Assembly (NCBI RefSeq): GCF_900100155.1 | Contig: NZ_FMTP01000009.1 | Span: forward strand, 106,332-170,331 | Length of the DNA stretch: 64,000 nt | Source of the DNA: Ancylobacter rudongensis | GTDB taxonomy: Bacteria; Pseudomonadota; Alphaproteobacteria; Rhizobiales; Xanthobacteraceae | Reading direction: 5' to 3' | Part shown: in pieces, positions 28,034 through 36,701 of the stretch | How positions within the stretch are numbered: position 1 is the first letter of the stretch | Layout of the letters: each line of letters starts with the position of its first letter | Translations under genes and position numbers: made by a program | Notes under the pieces: model-generated | Told to the model about the DNA's origin: nothing | What the model saw: the letters and a program-made list of their open reading frames with translations, nothing else | Databases searched by the model: none

Positions 28034-28987
28034 TCAGCCCGGCGCAAGGGCATCCCGGCCAGCCGTTCCGCGCGCCGGAAAGCGGGTACGGAACTCCTCG
28101 GCGGTCGCATAGGAGCGCTGGGTGCCCCGGCGGGTGATGGAATCGGCGGCGTAGCGCGCCGCCTCGTTCAGCGCCGCGATCACCGGCAGGCCCTGGGTGT
28201 GGAAATGCGCGAAGGCGCCGATAAAGGCATCGCCCGCGCCTGTGGTGTCGACCGGCTCGACCTTCACCGGCGCGACACGCTGGGTGCCGGCGCGCGTCAC
28301 CAGCAGCGCGCCGCGTCCGCCCATGGTCACGACCACCGTGCCGATGCCGCGCGCGATCAGCGTCTGCGCCGCCGCCTCCACCTGCGCCTCGGTGTCCACC
28401 GGCATGTTGGTCAGCGTGGCGAGTTCGGTCTCGTTCGGGGTGAGAAAGCCGAGATCCTTCAGCTGCGCGACATCGAGATGCGGCAGCGCCGGCGCTGGCA
28501 CCAGCAGGGTCGGCACGCCGTTTTCCTTCGCCCAGCGCACCGTGTGGTAGACGGTCTCGACCGGGATTTCGAGCTGCATCAGGATCAGCGCGCAACCCTT
28601 GAGCAGGTCGCTCGCGGCCTCGACATCGGCGGGGGCGAGAAGGGCATTGGCGCCTTTGACGATGAGGATCGAGTTCTCGCCCGTGGGCTCGACGAAAATC
28701 GGCGCCACGCCCGAGGGCAGGCCGGGGGTGCGGATGACGTGCGTGGTATCGATGCCGTTGCGGGCGAAATTGGCGATTGTGGCGTCGGCGAAGGTGTCGT
28801 CGCCGACCCGTGTCACCATCACCACCGGCGAGCCCAGCCGCGCCGCGGCGATCGCCTGGTTGGCGCCCTTGCCGCCATGGCCCATCTCGAAGCTCGGCGC
28901 CTCGACGGTTTCGCCGCGCAGCGGCATGTGGTCGACATAGGTGATGAGGTCCATCATGTTGGACCCGACGACGGCGATCTTCGACAT
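28034..28987 (-). CDS. PfkB-family sugar kinase, ribokinase type (probable deoxyribokinase)
   Basis: A 317-residue PfkB/ribokinase: N-terminal VVGSNMMDLITYVDHMPLRG and GGKGANQAIAAARLG, C-terminal signature DTTGAGDAFIGAF with the catalytic Asp. Ribokinases phosphorylate C5 of ribose; some phosphorylate 2-deoxyribose. Here it is the last gene of an operon that begins with deoxyribose-phosphate aldolase, so 2-deoxy-D-ribose 5-phosphate as product is a reasonable inference. The start ATG 28987 follows GGGAGG by 5 bases. No other pentose-phosphate gene is present to support ribose as the sole substrate. Confidence 0.85.
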   Translation of the reverse strand: MSKIAVVGSNMMDLITYVDHMPLRGETVEAPSFEMGHGGKGANQAIAAARLGSPVVMVTRVGDDTFADATIANFARNGIDTTHVIRTPGLPSGVAPIFVEPTGENSILIVKGANALLAPADVEAASDLLKGCALILMQLEIPVETVYHTVRWAKENGVPTLLVPAPALPHLDVAQLKDLGFLTPNETELATLTNMPVDTEAQVEAAAQTLIARGIGTVVVTMGGRGALLVTRAGTQRVAPVKVEPVDTTGAGDAFIGAFAHFHTQGLPVIAALNEAARYAADSITRRGTQRSYATAEEFRTRFPARGTAGRDALAPG

Positions 28988-29031
28988 CTCAACCTCCCGT
29001 TCCGCCCCGTGCCGGGCCGGCCTTGTAGCGT

Positions 29032-30108
29032 TCAACCGCCGAGCGTGTGGGCCAGCGCCGCGCATTCGCCGGCATCGAGATGGCCGAGCTCGACGCTGTA
29101 GCGCGCGGTGGCGCCGGCGGGCAGGCGGATGACATTGCCCTTCGCCTTCTCGGCGGCATAGCCCTCCGGCTCGCAGGTCGAGGGCAGGGCGAAGGCGCAC
29201 ACCGACTGGTCGTGCCCGGCGAGAATCCAGCGCACGGTCTTGGGAAAATCCGCCGGGCGGTAGCGGGCGAGGAAGGCGTCGCCCTCCGGCCGGCGCAGCA
29301 GCATTGTGGTCGCCCCGTCGGCATCGGTCGCCAGATCGCGGAGATAGAACACCTGCTCGGGGTCGAATCCGTCGGCCCGGCGGATGACGCGGCTCGCGGC
29401 AGGGTCGGCGGCCAGCGTCTCGATGCGGGCGAGATAGGCGGGGTTCGGCGTCACATGCGCCGGCACGGCGCGGCGCACCACGGTGTGGGCGGCATCGAAC
29501 GGGGCCTGCTGGAGAATATCGCCGCCCTCGACGAAGGCGTAGTTCACATGCGCCATGTACATCAGATCCATGGCGTCGCCGGCGGAGAGGTTGGTCACCT
29601 CCATCGCCATGTCGAAGCGGGCGTCAGTGGCGTGCAGCGTCACGCTCGGGCGCGCCTCGTAATGCGCGCCGAAGCCCATGGCGTAGTCATAGGCGCCGAA
29701 CAGCCGCATCCACGGGCCGCGCGCGTCCTCGCCCACCTCTATTCCGGCCGAATCCATCGGTGCGCAGGGCATTTCGCCATGGGCAGGGTGGGTGTCGGCG
29801 GGGCCGGGAACGCCATTGCGCAGCAGGCCGGAATGGAAGGCGAAGCAGCCATAGGTCTCGGCGATGGTCCGCACCGGGCGCGGCGCCTTGAAGATACTCT
29901 GCATGGTCAGGTCGACGCCGTCGAACGCCGCCGACCAGATCATCTGGCCGAGATAGGGCAGCACCACCAGCGCCCCGCGCGCATTGGCGAGGCGCACCGC
30001 CTCGACCCCGGTGGGGTAGCGGAACAGGGTGGCGGTCAGCCCGCCATGCTCGACGGCGAGGATTTCCGTGTCGCCAAAGGCGCGGCGGTCGAGGTGAAAG
30101 CGGGTCAT
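29032..30108 (-). CDS. DUF4432/aldose-1-epimerase-like protein
   Basis: A 358-residue beta-rich protein resembling the DUF4432 branch of the aldose 1-epimerase (galactose mutarotase-like) superfamily, with the LPYLGQMIWSAAFDGVDL opening, CFAFHSGLLRNG, MAHVNYAFVEGG and C-terminal FALPSTCEPEGYAAEKAKG. Members sit in sugar-utilisation operons and probably interconvert sugar anomers in the cytoplasm. Start ATG 30108 overlaps the permease stop by 4 bases. In this operon it would help to present the imported sugar to the kinase; the substrate is inferred from deoC and deoR nearby. Confidence 0.75.
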   Translation of the reverse strand: MTRFHLDRRAFGDTEILAVEHGGLTATLFRYPTGVEAVRLANARGALVVLPYLGQMIWSAAFDGVDLTMQSIFKAPRPVRTIAETYGCFAFHSGLLRNGVPGPADTHPAHGEMPCAPMDSAGIEVGEDARGPWMRLFGAYDYAMGFGAHYEARPSVTLHATDARFDMAMEVTNLSAGDAMDLMYMAHVNYAFVEGGDILQQAPFDAAHTVVRRAVPAHVTPNPAYLARIETLAADPAASRVIRRADGFDPEQVFYLRDLATDADGATTMLLRRPEGDAFLARYRPADFPKTVRWILAGHDQSVCAFALPSTCEPEGYAAEKAKGNVIRLPAGATARYSVELGHLDAGECAALAHTLGG

Positions 30109-31100
30109 GCGCGGTTCCGGAAGGCGTTCAGCACCATGACGAGCAGCAGGAAGCCGCCCCAGATGAAATCGATCAGATGGTTTGAGAAGCGCATCATCTG
30201 GAAGCCCGAGGCCAGCAGCATCAGCGCGATGACCGCGATGGAGATGCCGAGCACCGTGCCGCGCCCGCCGGCGGGGTTGGTGCCGCCGAGCACGCAGATC
30301 AGCACCGCCTGCAAGAGATAGGACGTGCCGTAATCCGACTTCGCCGCATTGGTGCGGCCCGACAGGATGATGCCGGCGAGGGCCGCGAGCGTGCCGCTCA
30401 TCATGTAGGAATACAGCACCATGCGGTCGCTCTTCAGCCCGGCGAACACCGCCGCGCGCGGATTGGTGCCGATGAGGAAGAGGTTCAGCCCGAACGAGGT
30501 TCGGGTGAGCATCACCGCGATCACCATGGCCACGGCGACGAAGATCAGCAGCGGCACGGCGATGCCGAACAGCTTGCCATTGCCGATCAGCCCCCAATAG
30601 GCGGGGAAGCCGACAATGGCCGGCCCGCCGGTCAGCACCATGCACAGGCCGGTGAACACCTGGCCGGTGCCGAGCGTGGCGAGGATGGGGGTGATCTTCG
30701 CCCGGGTGATCAGCAGGCCGTTCAGCGCCCCGGCGACCAGCCCGACGCCCAACGCCAGCATCACGCCCGCGGCGACACGGGCGATCTCCCCGGCCATGCC
30801 GGCGGCAGGATCGCCGGGGAAGAGCTTGGTGAAGAACACGCCGGCGAGGATGCCCGCCAGATTGGCGATGCCGATCACCGACAGGTCGATGCCGCCCGTG
30901 AGCATCGCCAGCATCATCGCGATGGCGACGATGCCGAGCTCGGGAAAGATGAAGCTGATCGATTCGAAATTGTAGTAGCGCAGGAACTTGGTCGGTTCGA
31001 GCCAGCTCATCATCGCGAAGATCGCGACGGTGATGAGAATGAGCTGAAGGATGTTGTTGTCGCGGTTGACGAAGCGCGAGAGGTCGAACGGCTTGTTCAT
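30105..31100 (-). CDS. Sugar ABC transporter permease (RbsC-like)
   Basis: A 331-residue branched-chain/ribose-type permease (BPD_transp_2) with about nine membrane helices, the GGIDLSVIGIANLAG motif (about 69-83), TPILATLGTG and the VLGGTNPAGGRGTVLG cytoplasmic loop that contacts the ATPase. It probably pairs with the second permease gene upstream. Overlaps the DUF4432 gene by 4 bases, and follows the other permease after 13 bp. Sugar specificity follows the operon, not the permease sequence. Confidence 0.87.
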   Translation of the reverse strand: MNKPFDLSRFVNRDNNILQLILITVAIFAMMSWLEPTKFLRYYNFESISFIFPELGIVAIAMMLAMLTGGIDLSVIGIANLAGILAGVFFTKLFPGDPAAGMAGEIARVAAGVMLALGVGLVAGALNGLLITRAKITPILATLGTGQVFTGLCMVLTGGPAIVGFPAYWGLIGNGKLFGIAVPLLIFVAVAMVIAVMLTRTSFGLNLFLIGTNPRAAVFAGLKSDRMVLYSYMMSGTLAALAGIILSGRTNAAKSDYGTSYLLQAVLICVLGGTNPAGGRGTVLGISIAVIALMLLASGFQMMRFSNHLIDFIWGGFLLLVMVLNAFRNRA

Positions 31101-31113
31101 GATGCCTGTCTCC

Positions 31114-32085
31114 TCACGCCAGCGTCTTGCGGTCGCGCCAGGCGGTAAGCGCGGTTGCGATCACGATGACGCAGCCGATCACCACGCCCTGCCAGGTATT
31201 GTCGATGCGCATGATGATGAGGCTGTTCTTGATCAGCACCAGTAGGAACACGCCGAGCAACGTGCCGAGCACCGAGCCGCGCCCGCCGAAAATCGAGGCG
31301 CCGCCCAGCACCACCGCCGCGATCACGTCGAGCTCATAGCCGACGAAATCGCGCGGGTTGGCGAGCCAGATCATCGAGGCGTGCAGCAGCCCGGCGAACC
31401 CCGCCAGCGCCCCGGCCAGCCCATAGGCGACATAGACGGTGCGCCGCGTGTTGAAGCCGACCCGCTTGGCCGATTCCGCGTCGTCGCCATAGGCGAAGAT
31501 CGAGCGGCCGGTCATGGTGCGGGTGAGCAGCAGCCCGACCAGCACCGCCAGCCCGAGATAGACGAACACCATCACCGAGAGCTTGGCCCCGCCCACATCC
31601 AGGCTGGAGCGGCCGAAGGCGATCAGCGCCGGCGGCATCCGGTCGATATTGACGATCGAGGTGCCCACCAGCCCGAGCAGCAGCCCGCGCACCACCGAGG
31701 CCGAGCCCAGCGTGACGATCAGCGGGATCATGCGGAAGGTGTGGATGAAGAAGGCATTGGCCAGCCCGCAGATGAGGCCGATCAGCGTCGCGCCGATGAA
31801 GGGCAGCACCACGCCCTCATAGCCATAGGCGTTCATCGCCAGCACGGTGAGATACATTGCCGCCGCCGCGAACGCGGGAAACGACACGTCGATGCCGCCG
31901 GAGACCATCACGATCAGCACGCTCAGCGCCATGATGCCGATGACGACATTGGCGCGCAGCAGGTTGAACAAATTGTCGGCCTGCCAGAAAGCCGGGTTGA
32001 TCGCGCCGATCACGATCATGATCGCGACGACGATGAGGAAGACCGCCGTCTCGGAGCGGCGCATCAGCTTGGCGAAGAGGTTCAT
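31114..32085 (-). CDS. Sugar ABC transporter permease (RbsC-like)
   Basis: A 323-residue permease of the same family as its downstream neighbour, with SGGIDVSFPAFAAAAMYLT, the VTLGSASVVRGLLLG segment and LGGASIFGGRGSVLGTLLG. Two distinct permeases indicate a heterodimeric channel, as in the AI-2/rhamnose-type systems, rather than the RbsC homodimer. The start codon overlaps the last base of the ATPase stop. Confidence 0.87.
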   Translation of the reverse strand: MNLFAKLMRRSETAVFLIVVAIMIVIGAINPAFWQADNLFNLLRANVVIGIMALSVLIVMVSGGIDVSFPAFAAAAMYLTVLAMNAYGYEGVVLPFIGATLIGLICGLANAFFIHTFRMIPLIVTLGSASVVRGLLLGLVGTSIVNIDRMPPALIAFGRSSLDVGGAKLSVMVFVYLGLAVLVGLLLTRTMTGRSIFAYGDDAESAKRVGFNTRRTVYVAYGLAGALAGFAGLLHASMIWLANPRDFVGYELDVIAAVVLGGASIFGGRGSVLGTLLGVFLLVLIKNSLIIMRIDNTWQGVVIGCVIVIATALTAWRDRKTLA

Positions 32086-33581
32086 CAGCGCAGCGTCTTC
32101 AAGCGGGTGTGGATGTCGTCTTCCTGAAGGTCGCGCGGATCGAGATCGTCGACGATCGCGCCACGGTGCATCAGGAGGATGCGGTTGCAGTTGTGCAGAA
32201 GCTCCGGCACGTCGTCGGAGATCATCAGGACGGCGAGGCCGTCCTTGACCGCGAGTTCGCGGATGCGCCGGTGGATTTCCGCCTTGGAGCCGACATCGAC
32301 GCCGACCGTCGGCCCGTTGAGGATCAGCACGCGCGGGCCGGTGAGCAGCCAGCGGCCGATGATGACGCGCTGCTGGTTGCCGCCGGAGAGCTTGCCGACC
32401 TGCTTTTCCACATCGGTGGTGGCGATCCGCATGTCGGTCACGGTGCGCTCGGCCAGCGCGGTCACCGCGTCGTCCGACAGGAAAGGTCCGCGCGTCGCCC
32501 GGTCGATGGCGCTGGCCACCACGTTGCGGGCGATGGACTGGCTCATGAACAGCCCTTCGGACAGCCTGTCCTCCGGCACATAGGCGATGCCGGCCTCGAC
32601 CGCCTCCGGCACGCTGGCGAGTGCCAGCGGCTTGCCGTCGAGCAGGATGGTGCCGCGGTAGTCCGGCTCCATGCCGAACAAAGCGAGGGCGAGTTCGGTG
32701 CGCCCGGAACCGAGCAGGCCGGAGAGCCCGACGATTTCGCCGGCCCGCAGTTCGAGCGAGACGTCGCGCACAAGCTCGCCGACGCTCAGCCCCTGCACCC
32801 GCAGGCGCGGTTCGGCACTGGCGTCGCCCGCCCAGGCATAGCGTTCATGGCCCAGATCCTGCCCGGTCATGGCACGGGTGATGCGGGCCTCGGTGAAATC
32901 GGCGGTCGGGCCTTCCTCGACCTTCTGGCCGTTGCGGAAAACGCAGATTCGGTCGGAAATCTCCAGCATCTCGCGCATCTTGTGGCTGACGAACAGCACG
33001 GCGATGCCCTTGGCGCGGATCTCGCGCACCAGCGCAAACAGCCGGTCGACCTCGCGCCCGGTCAGCGCCGTGGTCGGCTCGTCCATGATGAGGAGGCGGG
33101 TCTGGCTCATCAGCGCGCGGGCGATGGCGACGATCTGCCGGTCGGCGGTGGAGAGCTCGCCCACGCGCGCGCCGAGGTCGATGTTCACGTCGAGCCGCGC
33201 CAGCGCCTCCGTGCCGAGGCGGCGGCATTCGGCGGGGGCGATGAAGCGCCGGCCCTCGCTCAGCAGCCGGCCCATGGCGAGATTCTCGGCCACGGTGAGG
33301 CTCGGGAACAGCGAGAAGTCCTGGTAGATCACCTGGATGCCGGCGGCGATGGCCGCGCGGGGCGAGAGGCCGGCGACCGGCATGCCGTCGATCAGCAGCG
33401 TGCCCTCGTCGAAATCATAGACGCCCGAGACGATCTTGATCAGCGTCGACTTGCCCGAGCCGTTCTCGCCGGCAAGGCACAGGATCTCCGCCGGGGCGAT
33501 GGCGAAATCGACGCCGTCCAGCGCCTTCATGCCGGGAAAGCGCTTGGTGACGCCGCGCAGTTCGATCAGTGGTTCGGCCAT
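32085..33581 (-). CDS. Sugar ABC transporter ATPase (RbsA/MglA-type, two nucleotide-binding domains)
   Basis: A 498-residue tandem ABC ATPase. Domain 1 has Walker A GENGSGKST, a Q-loop YQDFSLFPSL, signature-like ELSTADRQIVAIARAL and Walker B LLIMDEPTTAL. Domain 2 has a degenerate Walker A GLLGSGRTEL, signature LSGGNQQRVIIGRWL and VLILNGPTVGVDVG, where the usual Walker B Glu region reads NGP instead of DEP. This asymmetry is usual for carbohydrate-uptake family 2 ATPases. Start ATG 33581 precedes the conserved domain; a GTG at 33605 is an alternative and neither has a strong Shine-Dalgarno. Confidence 0.87.
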   Translation of the reverse strand: MAEPLIELRGVTKRFPGMKALDGVDFAIAPAEILCLAGENGSGKSTLIKIVSGVYDFDEGTLLIDGMPVAGLSPRAAIAAGIQVIYQDFSLFPSLTVAENLAMGRLLSEGRRFIAPAECRRLGTEALARLDVNIDLGARVGELSTADRQIVAIARALMSQTRLLIMDEPTTALTGREVDRLFALVREIRAKGIAVLFVSHKMREMLEISDRICVFRNGQKVEEGPTADFTEARITRAMTGQDLGHERYAWAGDASAEPRLRVQGLSVGELVRDVSLELRAGEIVGLSGLLGSGRTELALALFGMEPDYRGTILLDGKPLALASVPEAVEAGIAYVPEDRLSEGLFMSQSIARNVVASAIDRATRGPFLSDDAVTALAERTVTDMRIATTDVEKQVGKLSGGNQQRVIIGRWLLTGPRVLILNGPTVGVDVGSKAEIHRRIRELAVKDGLAVLMISDDVPELLHNCNRILLMHRGAIVDDLDPRDLQEDDIHTRLKTLR

Positions 33582-33608
33582 GGCACGCGCTCTGGAAAGG
33601 GACACGGC

Positions 33609-33628
33609 CGGCCGGGATCACCCGGCCG
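33609..33628 (-). other. Intercistronic hairpin 2 upstream of the sugar ATPase gene
   Basis: CGGCCGGG (33609-33616) and CCCGGCCG (33621-33628) form a perfect 8-bp stem around ATCA. It is the second of two hairpins between the binding-protein gene and the ATPase gene and could limit read-through or occlude initiation at 33605/33581. Confidence 0.5.
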
Positions 33629-33679
33629 TTCGCGCAGGAGCGGGAAGCTCCAAGGATAGCCCAGCTTCAGTCTGACGCG

Positions 33680-33712
33680 CGCGGGCGGGGCAGCCGTGCC
33701 ACCCCGCCCGCG
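33680..33712 (-). other. Intercistronic hairpin 1 after the sugar-binding-protein gene
   Basis: CGCGGGCGGGG (33680-33690) pairs perfectly with CCCCGCCCGCG (33702-33712), with a further GGCA/TGCC inner stem possible. It begins 8 bases after the binding-protein stop codon (33721 side), the classic place for a structure that stabilises the upstream message. Confidence 0.6.
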
Positions 33713-33720
33713 ACAGCGGA

Positions 33721-34767
33721 TCAGAACTTGTACTGGTCCATATTCTCCTTGGTCACGCCGACCCAGCCCTGGCCATAGAGCAGGTTCGGCGCGGCGCCGG
33801 CCGGGGTGGTGAGGTTCTCATAGCCCTTGAGGCCGAGATTGAGGCCAGCCTTGATCTGGTCCTTCTTGCCGGAGAGCGCCATCACGGCGAGCTCGTTCAT
33901 GGCATAGCCGGCGACCGCCGGGTCCCAGAACTGGATGTACTGGATGTCGCCATCGGCGAGGTACTTGCCGGCCACCGAGGGCAGGCCGGTGCCGGAGAAG
34001 AACACCTTGCCCTTCAGCCCGCGCTCGGCGATCAGCCGGCCGGCGCCGGCCGAGGTCGGCATCGGGCCGCCGATGATGCCGTTCACGTCCGGATAGGTCG
34101 TGAGGGCTTCGGAGAGGCGGTTATAGTCGGTGTTGGCGTCGTCATAGGTCTCAAGCCGCTGTGTGGCGAGCGCCATGTCGGGGAAGTGCTTCTTCTGGTA
34201 CTCGATGGCGCCGTCGATCCACTCGTTCTGCGACTGCGAGGTCAGGCTGCCCACCGTGGCGAGGTACTTGCCCTTGCCACCGGTGTACTTGCCGAGCACT
34301 TCCATCAGCTGGGCGCCATAGGCCTTGTTGTCGAAGGCCTCCAGAATGTAGTCGGCATTCTTGAGGTTGGAGGCCTCATGCGCGATCACCACGATGCCGC
34401 GGTCGCGGGCCTTCTTCAGCACCGGCTCGACCGCCTCGACCGAGAACGGCACGATGCAGATGGCGTCGACGCCCTGCGCGATCAGGTTCTCGATCAGCTG
34501 CACCTGCGCGGCGGCGTCCGCCTGGCTCGGGCCCACCTGCCAGACATCCATGCCGGTATCGGCGCCGAACTGCTTCACCCCGTCGCCCATGCGGTCGAAC
34601 CAGGCGATGCCGTCGACCTTCACCACGGTGGCGATGGAGAACTTCTTGCCGGTGGCGGCGGCGGTGATGTCCTTCGGCACCTGGCTGACATCGACGACAT
34701 TGTCGGCGAAGGCGGGGGCCGCCAGCAGCGACAGGCTGGTGGCGAGGGTCAGTAGCGTCTTTCTCAT
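33721..34767 (-). CDS. Periplasmic sugar-binding protein of RbsB/LsrB/RhaS type
   Basis: A 348-residue family 4 periplasmic binding protein with a signal peptide of about 21 residues (MRKTLL, hydrophobic core, cleavage after AFA). The mature part has the two Rossmann-like lobes with IATVVKVDGIAWFDRMGDGV, GVDAICIVPFSVEAVEPVL, VIAHEAS and a NGIIGGPMPTSAGAGRLIAE stretch. This longer type resembles AI-2/rhamnose binders more than RbsB. Start ATG 34767 sits 7 bases after GGGAGG. The operon (deoC, kinase, DeoR) suggests a deoxypentose or deoxyriboside ligand; that is inference. Confidence 0.85.
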   Translation of the reverse strand: MRKTLLTLATSLSLLAAPAFADNVVDVSQVPKDITAAATGKKFSIATVVKVDGIAWFDRMGDGVKQFGADTGMDVWQVGPSQADAAAQVQLIENLIAQGVDAICIVPFSVEAVEPVLKKARDRGIVVIAHEASNLKNADYILEAFDNKAYGAQLMEVLGKYTGGKGKYLATVGSLTSQSQNEWIDGAIEYQKKHFPDMALATQRLETYDDANTDYNRLSEALTTYPDVNGIIGGPMPTSAGAGRLIAERGLKGKVFFSGTGLPSVAGKYLADGDIQYIQFWDPAVAGYAMNELAVMALSGKKDQIKAGLNLGLKGYENLTTPAGAAPNLLYGQGWVGVTKENMDQYKF

Positions 34768-34824
34768 GGATGTCCTCCCAGACATTCGTTGATTTGGATT
34801 GCGTTGACGTCGCAACGGTTTGGG

Positions 34825-35526
34825 TTAGTAGCCGGCAGCGGCCGGCGCGGCGCCTCCGACGATGGCGACGCTGGCGCTGGCACCGATGCGGGTGGCGCCG
34901 GCATCGATCATCGCCCACGCCGTCGCGGCGTCGCGCACGCCGCCGGACGCCTTGACCCCCATGTCGGGGCCGACCACCCGGCGCATCAGCGCGATATCGG
35001 CCACCGTGGCGCCGCCGGTCGAAAAGCCGGTGGAGGTCTTGACGAAGTCGGCCCCGCTCTCCCGCGAGAGACGGCAGCCGGCCTCTTTCTGCGCCTCGTC
35101 CAGCAGGCAGGTTTCGAGGATGACCTTGAGCACGGTTCCCCGAGTCGCCGCGCGCACGGCGGCAAGGTCAGCCCGGCAGCGGTCGAGATCGCCTTCAACC
35201 AGCGCGCCGATATCGATCACCATGTCGATTTCCTGCGCCCCGGCGGCGATGGCGAGCGCGGCCTCGGCGGCTTTCGCCGCCGCGCCGCCGGCACCGAGCG
35301 GGAAACCGATCACCACGCAGGTCTTCACCCCGCTGCCGGCGAGCCGTTCGGCGACGAAGCCGGCATGGACGGCGTTGACGCACACCGAGGCGAAGCCAGC
35401 GGCCCGCGCCTCGTCGCAATAGCGCGCCACCTCGGCGCGAGAGGCCTCGGCCTTGAGGATGGTATGGTCAATGAACCCGGCCAGCGCGCGCGGATCGCGC
35501 AGCGGCGCGTGAGTGTTTTCTGGCAT
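34825..35526 (-). CDS. deoC: Deoxyribose-phosphate aldolase
   Basis: A 233-residue DeoC: FIDHTILKAEAS at the N-terminus, SVCVNAVHA, CVVIGFPLG, DMVIDIGALVEG, VLKVILETCLL (catalytic first Lys) and FVKTSTGFSTGGATV with the Schiff-base Lys, then GVKASGGVRD. It cleaves 2-deoxy-D-ribose 5-phosphate to acetaldehyde and glyceraldehyde 3-phosphate. As first gene of the seven-gene operon and divergent from the DeoR gene, it sets the substrate theme. The Shine-Dalgarno (CGAG) is weak. Confidence 0.94.
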   Translation of the reverse strand: MPENTHAPLRDPRALAGFIDHTILKAEASRAEVARYCDEARAAGFASVCVNAVHAGFVAERLAGSGVKTCVVIGFPLGAGGAAAKAAEAALAIAAGAQEIDMVIDIGALVEGDLDRCRADLAAVRAATRGTVLKVILETCLLDEAQKEAGCRLSRESGADFVKTSTGFSTGGATVADIALMRRVVGPDMGVKASGGVRDAATAWAMIDAGATRIGASASVAIVGGAAPAAAGY

Positions 35527-35550
35527 CGATGATCTCGATCTGGCGTATTT

Positions 35551-35566
35551 TGTTATGATTATCACA
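35551..35566. promoter_or_regulatory. DeoR-type operator between deoC and deoR
   Basis: TGTTATGATTATCACA matches the E. coli DeoR operator TGTTAGAATTCTAACA at 12 of 16 positions and is itself largely palindromic. It lies within an AT-rich stretch and overlaps a second inverted repeat, ATTTTGT (35547-35553) / ACAAAAT (35564-35570). It is 25 bp from the deoC start and about 80 bp from the deoR start, so one repressor could control both directions. Confidence 0.6.
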
Positions 35567-35646
35567 AAATTTGTTGCGAACATTTCACGCGCATCTTGAC
35601 GAGTCAAGGCCGGGCGCCGATGGAAAGGCAGGGGACGGAGGCTGCT

Positions 35647-36351
35647 GTGAAAAAGTCCGAACGGATCCAACGGCTGGACGAGCGGCTGCGCGCGGCGGGC
35701 GTGCTGCATCTGCGCGACGCGGCCGAGCATCTCGCAGTATCCGAGATGACGGTGCGCCGCGACCTCGCGGCCTCGCCCGACCTGTTCAGCTATCTCGGCG
35801 GCTACATCCTGCCGGCCGGCGGCGAGCGCGCCACGACTTACCGGCTTGATGCCGAGCTGGACGCCCATGCGGAGGCGAAGGCACTCGCCGGCCGCGCGGC
35901 GGCGCGCCTGGTCGAGCCGGACGACACCATCTTCATCGACTGCGGCACCACCACGCCGCATATGATCGAGCACCTGCCCGTCACCGGCCGGCTCACCGTC
36001 ATCACCTATGCCATGAACATCGCCGCGCGGGTGGCGTCCCGGCCCAATACCAGCCTCATCCTGCTCGGTGGCCTGTTCCACGCCTCGTCGCAGACCTTTT
36101 CCGGCGAGGAGGGGCTCAGGAGCCTGGAGCGGCTCGGCATCAGCAAGGCGTTCATCTCGGCCGGCGGCGTGCACGCCCAGCACGGCGTCACCTGCTCGAA
36201 CTTCCACGAAGTGCCGGTGAAGCAGGCTGTTCTGGCGCGCGCGGCCATCGCCTATATGGTCGTGGATTCCAGCAAGATGGACAAAATAAAGCCGGCCTAT
36301 TTCGCCCGCGCCGAGCAGTTCGCCGGCATCCTTACAGAGCTTTCAGACTAG
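35647..36351 (+). CDS. deoR: DeoR-family repressor, close to DeoR itself
   Basis: A 234-residue DeoR protein: N-terminal helix-turn-helix LHLRDAAEHLAVSEMTVRRD (about 19-38), followed by the sugar-phosphate isomerase-like sensor domain with FIDCGTTTPHMIEHL, LLGGLFHASSQTF, GVHAQHGVTCSNFHEVPVKQ (within 20-residue limit) and VVDSSKMDKIKPA. These segments match E. coli DeoR (which binds deoxyribose 5-phosphate) better than generic GlpR-type members. The GTG start at 35647, behind ACGGAGG, aligns with the short N-terminus of DeoR; ATG 35620 and TTG 35596 are weaker alternatives. Divergent from deoC. Confidence 0.87.
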   Translation: MKKSERIQRLDERLRAAGVLHLRDAAEHLAVSEMTVRRDLAASPDLFSYLGGYILPAGGERATTYRLDAELDAHAEAKALAGRAAARLVEPDDTIFIDCGTTTPHMIEHLPVTGRLTVITYAMNIAARVASRPNTSLILLGGLFHASSQTFSGEEGLRSLERLGISKAFISAGGVHAQHGVTCSNFHEVPVKQAVLARAAIAYMVVDSSKMDKIKPAYFARAEQFAGILTELSD

Positions 36352-36518
36352 ATATTTGGGCCTGCGCGCACGGCTCGTGTTCGCCACTCCGCCAGTGCTC
36401 GACCGTCGCGCGGATGCCCGCCGCCGAATCGTCCACGGCAAGGGCGATCATATGCGCGATTGCCCCGGCCCGCACCACTCCTTCAGCCGATCTGCGCGCG
36501 ACGCTCGGGGCGTCCCGT
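36352..36518. other. Convergent gap between deoR and the 60-aa gene
   Basis: About 170 bases without a supported gene between the deoR stop and the end of the minus-strand 60-residue gene. No strong terminator hairpin with a T-tract is visible on either strand. Confidence 0.4.
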
Positions 36519-36701
36519 TCAGTTTGTCGTCTCAAGGCTGCGATTGCCGAGATCCTTCTTCTCGGCAATGAAGCGGGCGGCGAGGACGAACGCGCCCATG
36601 GTGAAATCGCGGCCGTGCTCGGCGATCATCCGTTCGGCGAGCGCGGCGATTTCCGCGAAGAACATGTCCTTGCTTTCCTCGGTCTGGTCGGTCGCGCTCA
36701 T
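36519..36701 (-). CDS. Small uncharacterised protein (60 aa), last gene of the oxygenase-linked run
   Basis: A 60-residue acidic-to-neutral, helix-rich protein (EIAALAERMIAEHGRDFT, then MGAFVLAARFIAEKKDL). No family recognised. It looks real because its ATG overlaps the TGA of the upstream WD40-like gene (ATGA) and AGGAGG lies 6 bases before the start. It is the end of the chain 166-aa protein, sigma-54 regulator, 154-aa, 100-aa, WD40-like. The helical, small, soluble character would suit a binding partner of one of those proteins, but nothing in the sequence shows this. Confidence 0.7.
   Translation of the reverse strand: MSATDQTEESKDMFFAEIAALAERMIAEHGRDFTMGAFVLAARFIAEKKDLGNRSLETTN

Noticed and set aside
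36332..36568. A 78-codon minus-strand frame overlapping the 60-aa gene and the deoR end
   Set aside because: No ribosome-binding site, overlaps two better-supported genes and has no recognised content; I kept the 60-aa gene instead, which has AGGAGG and ATGA coupling.
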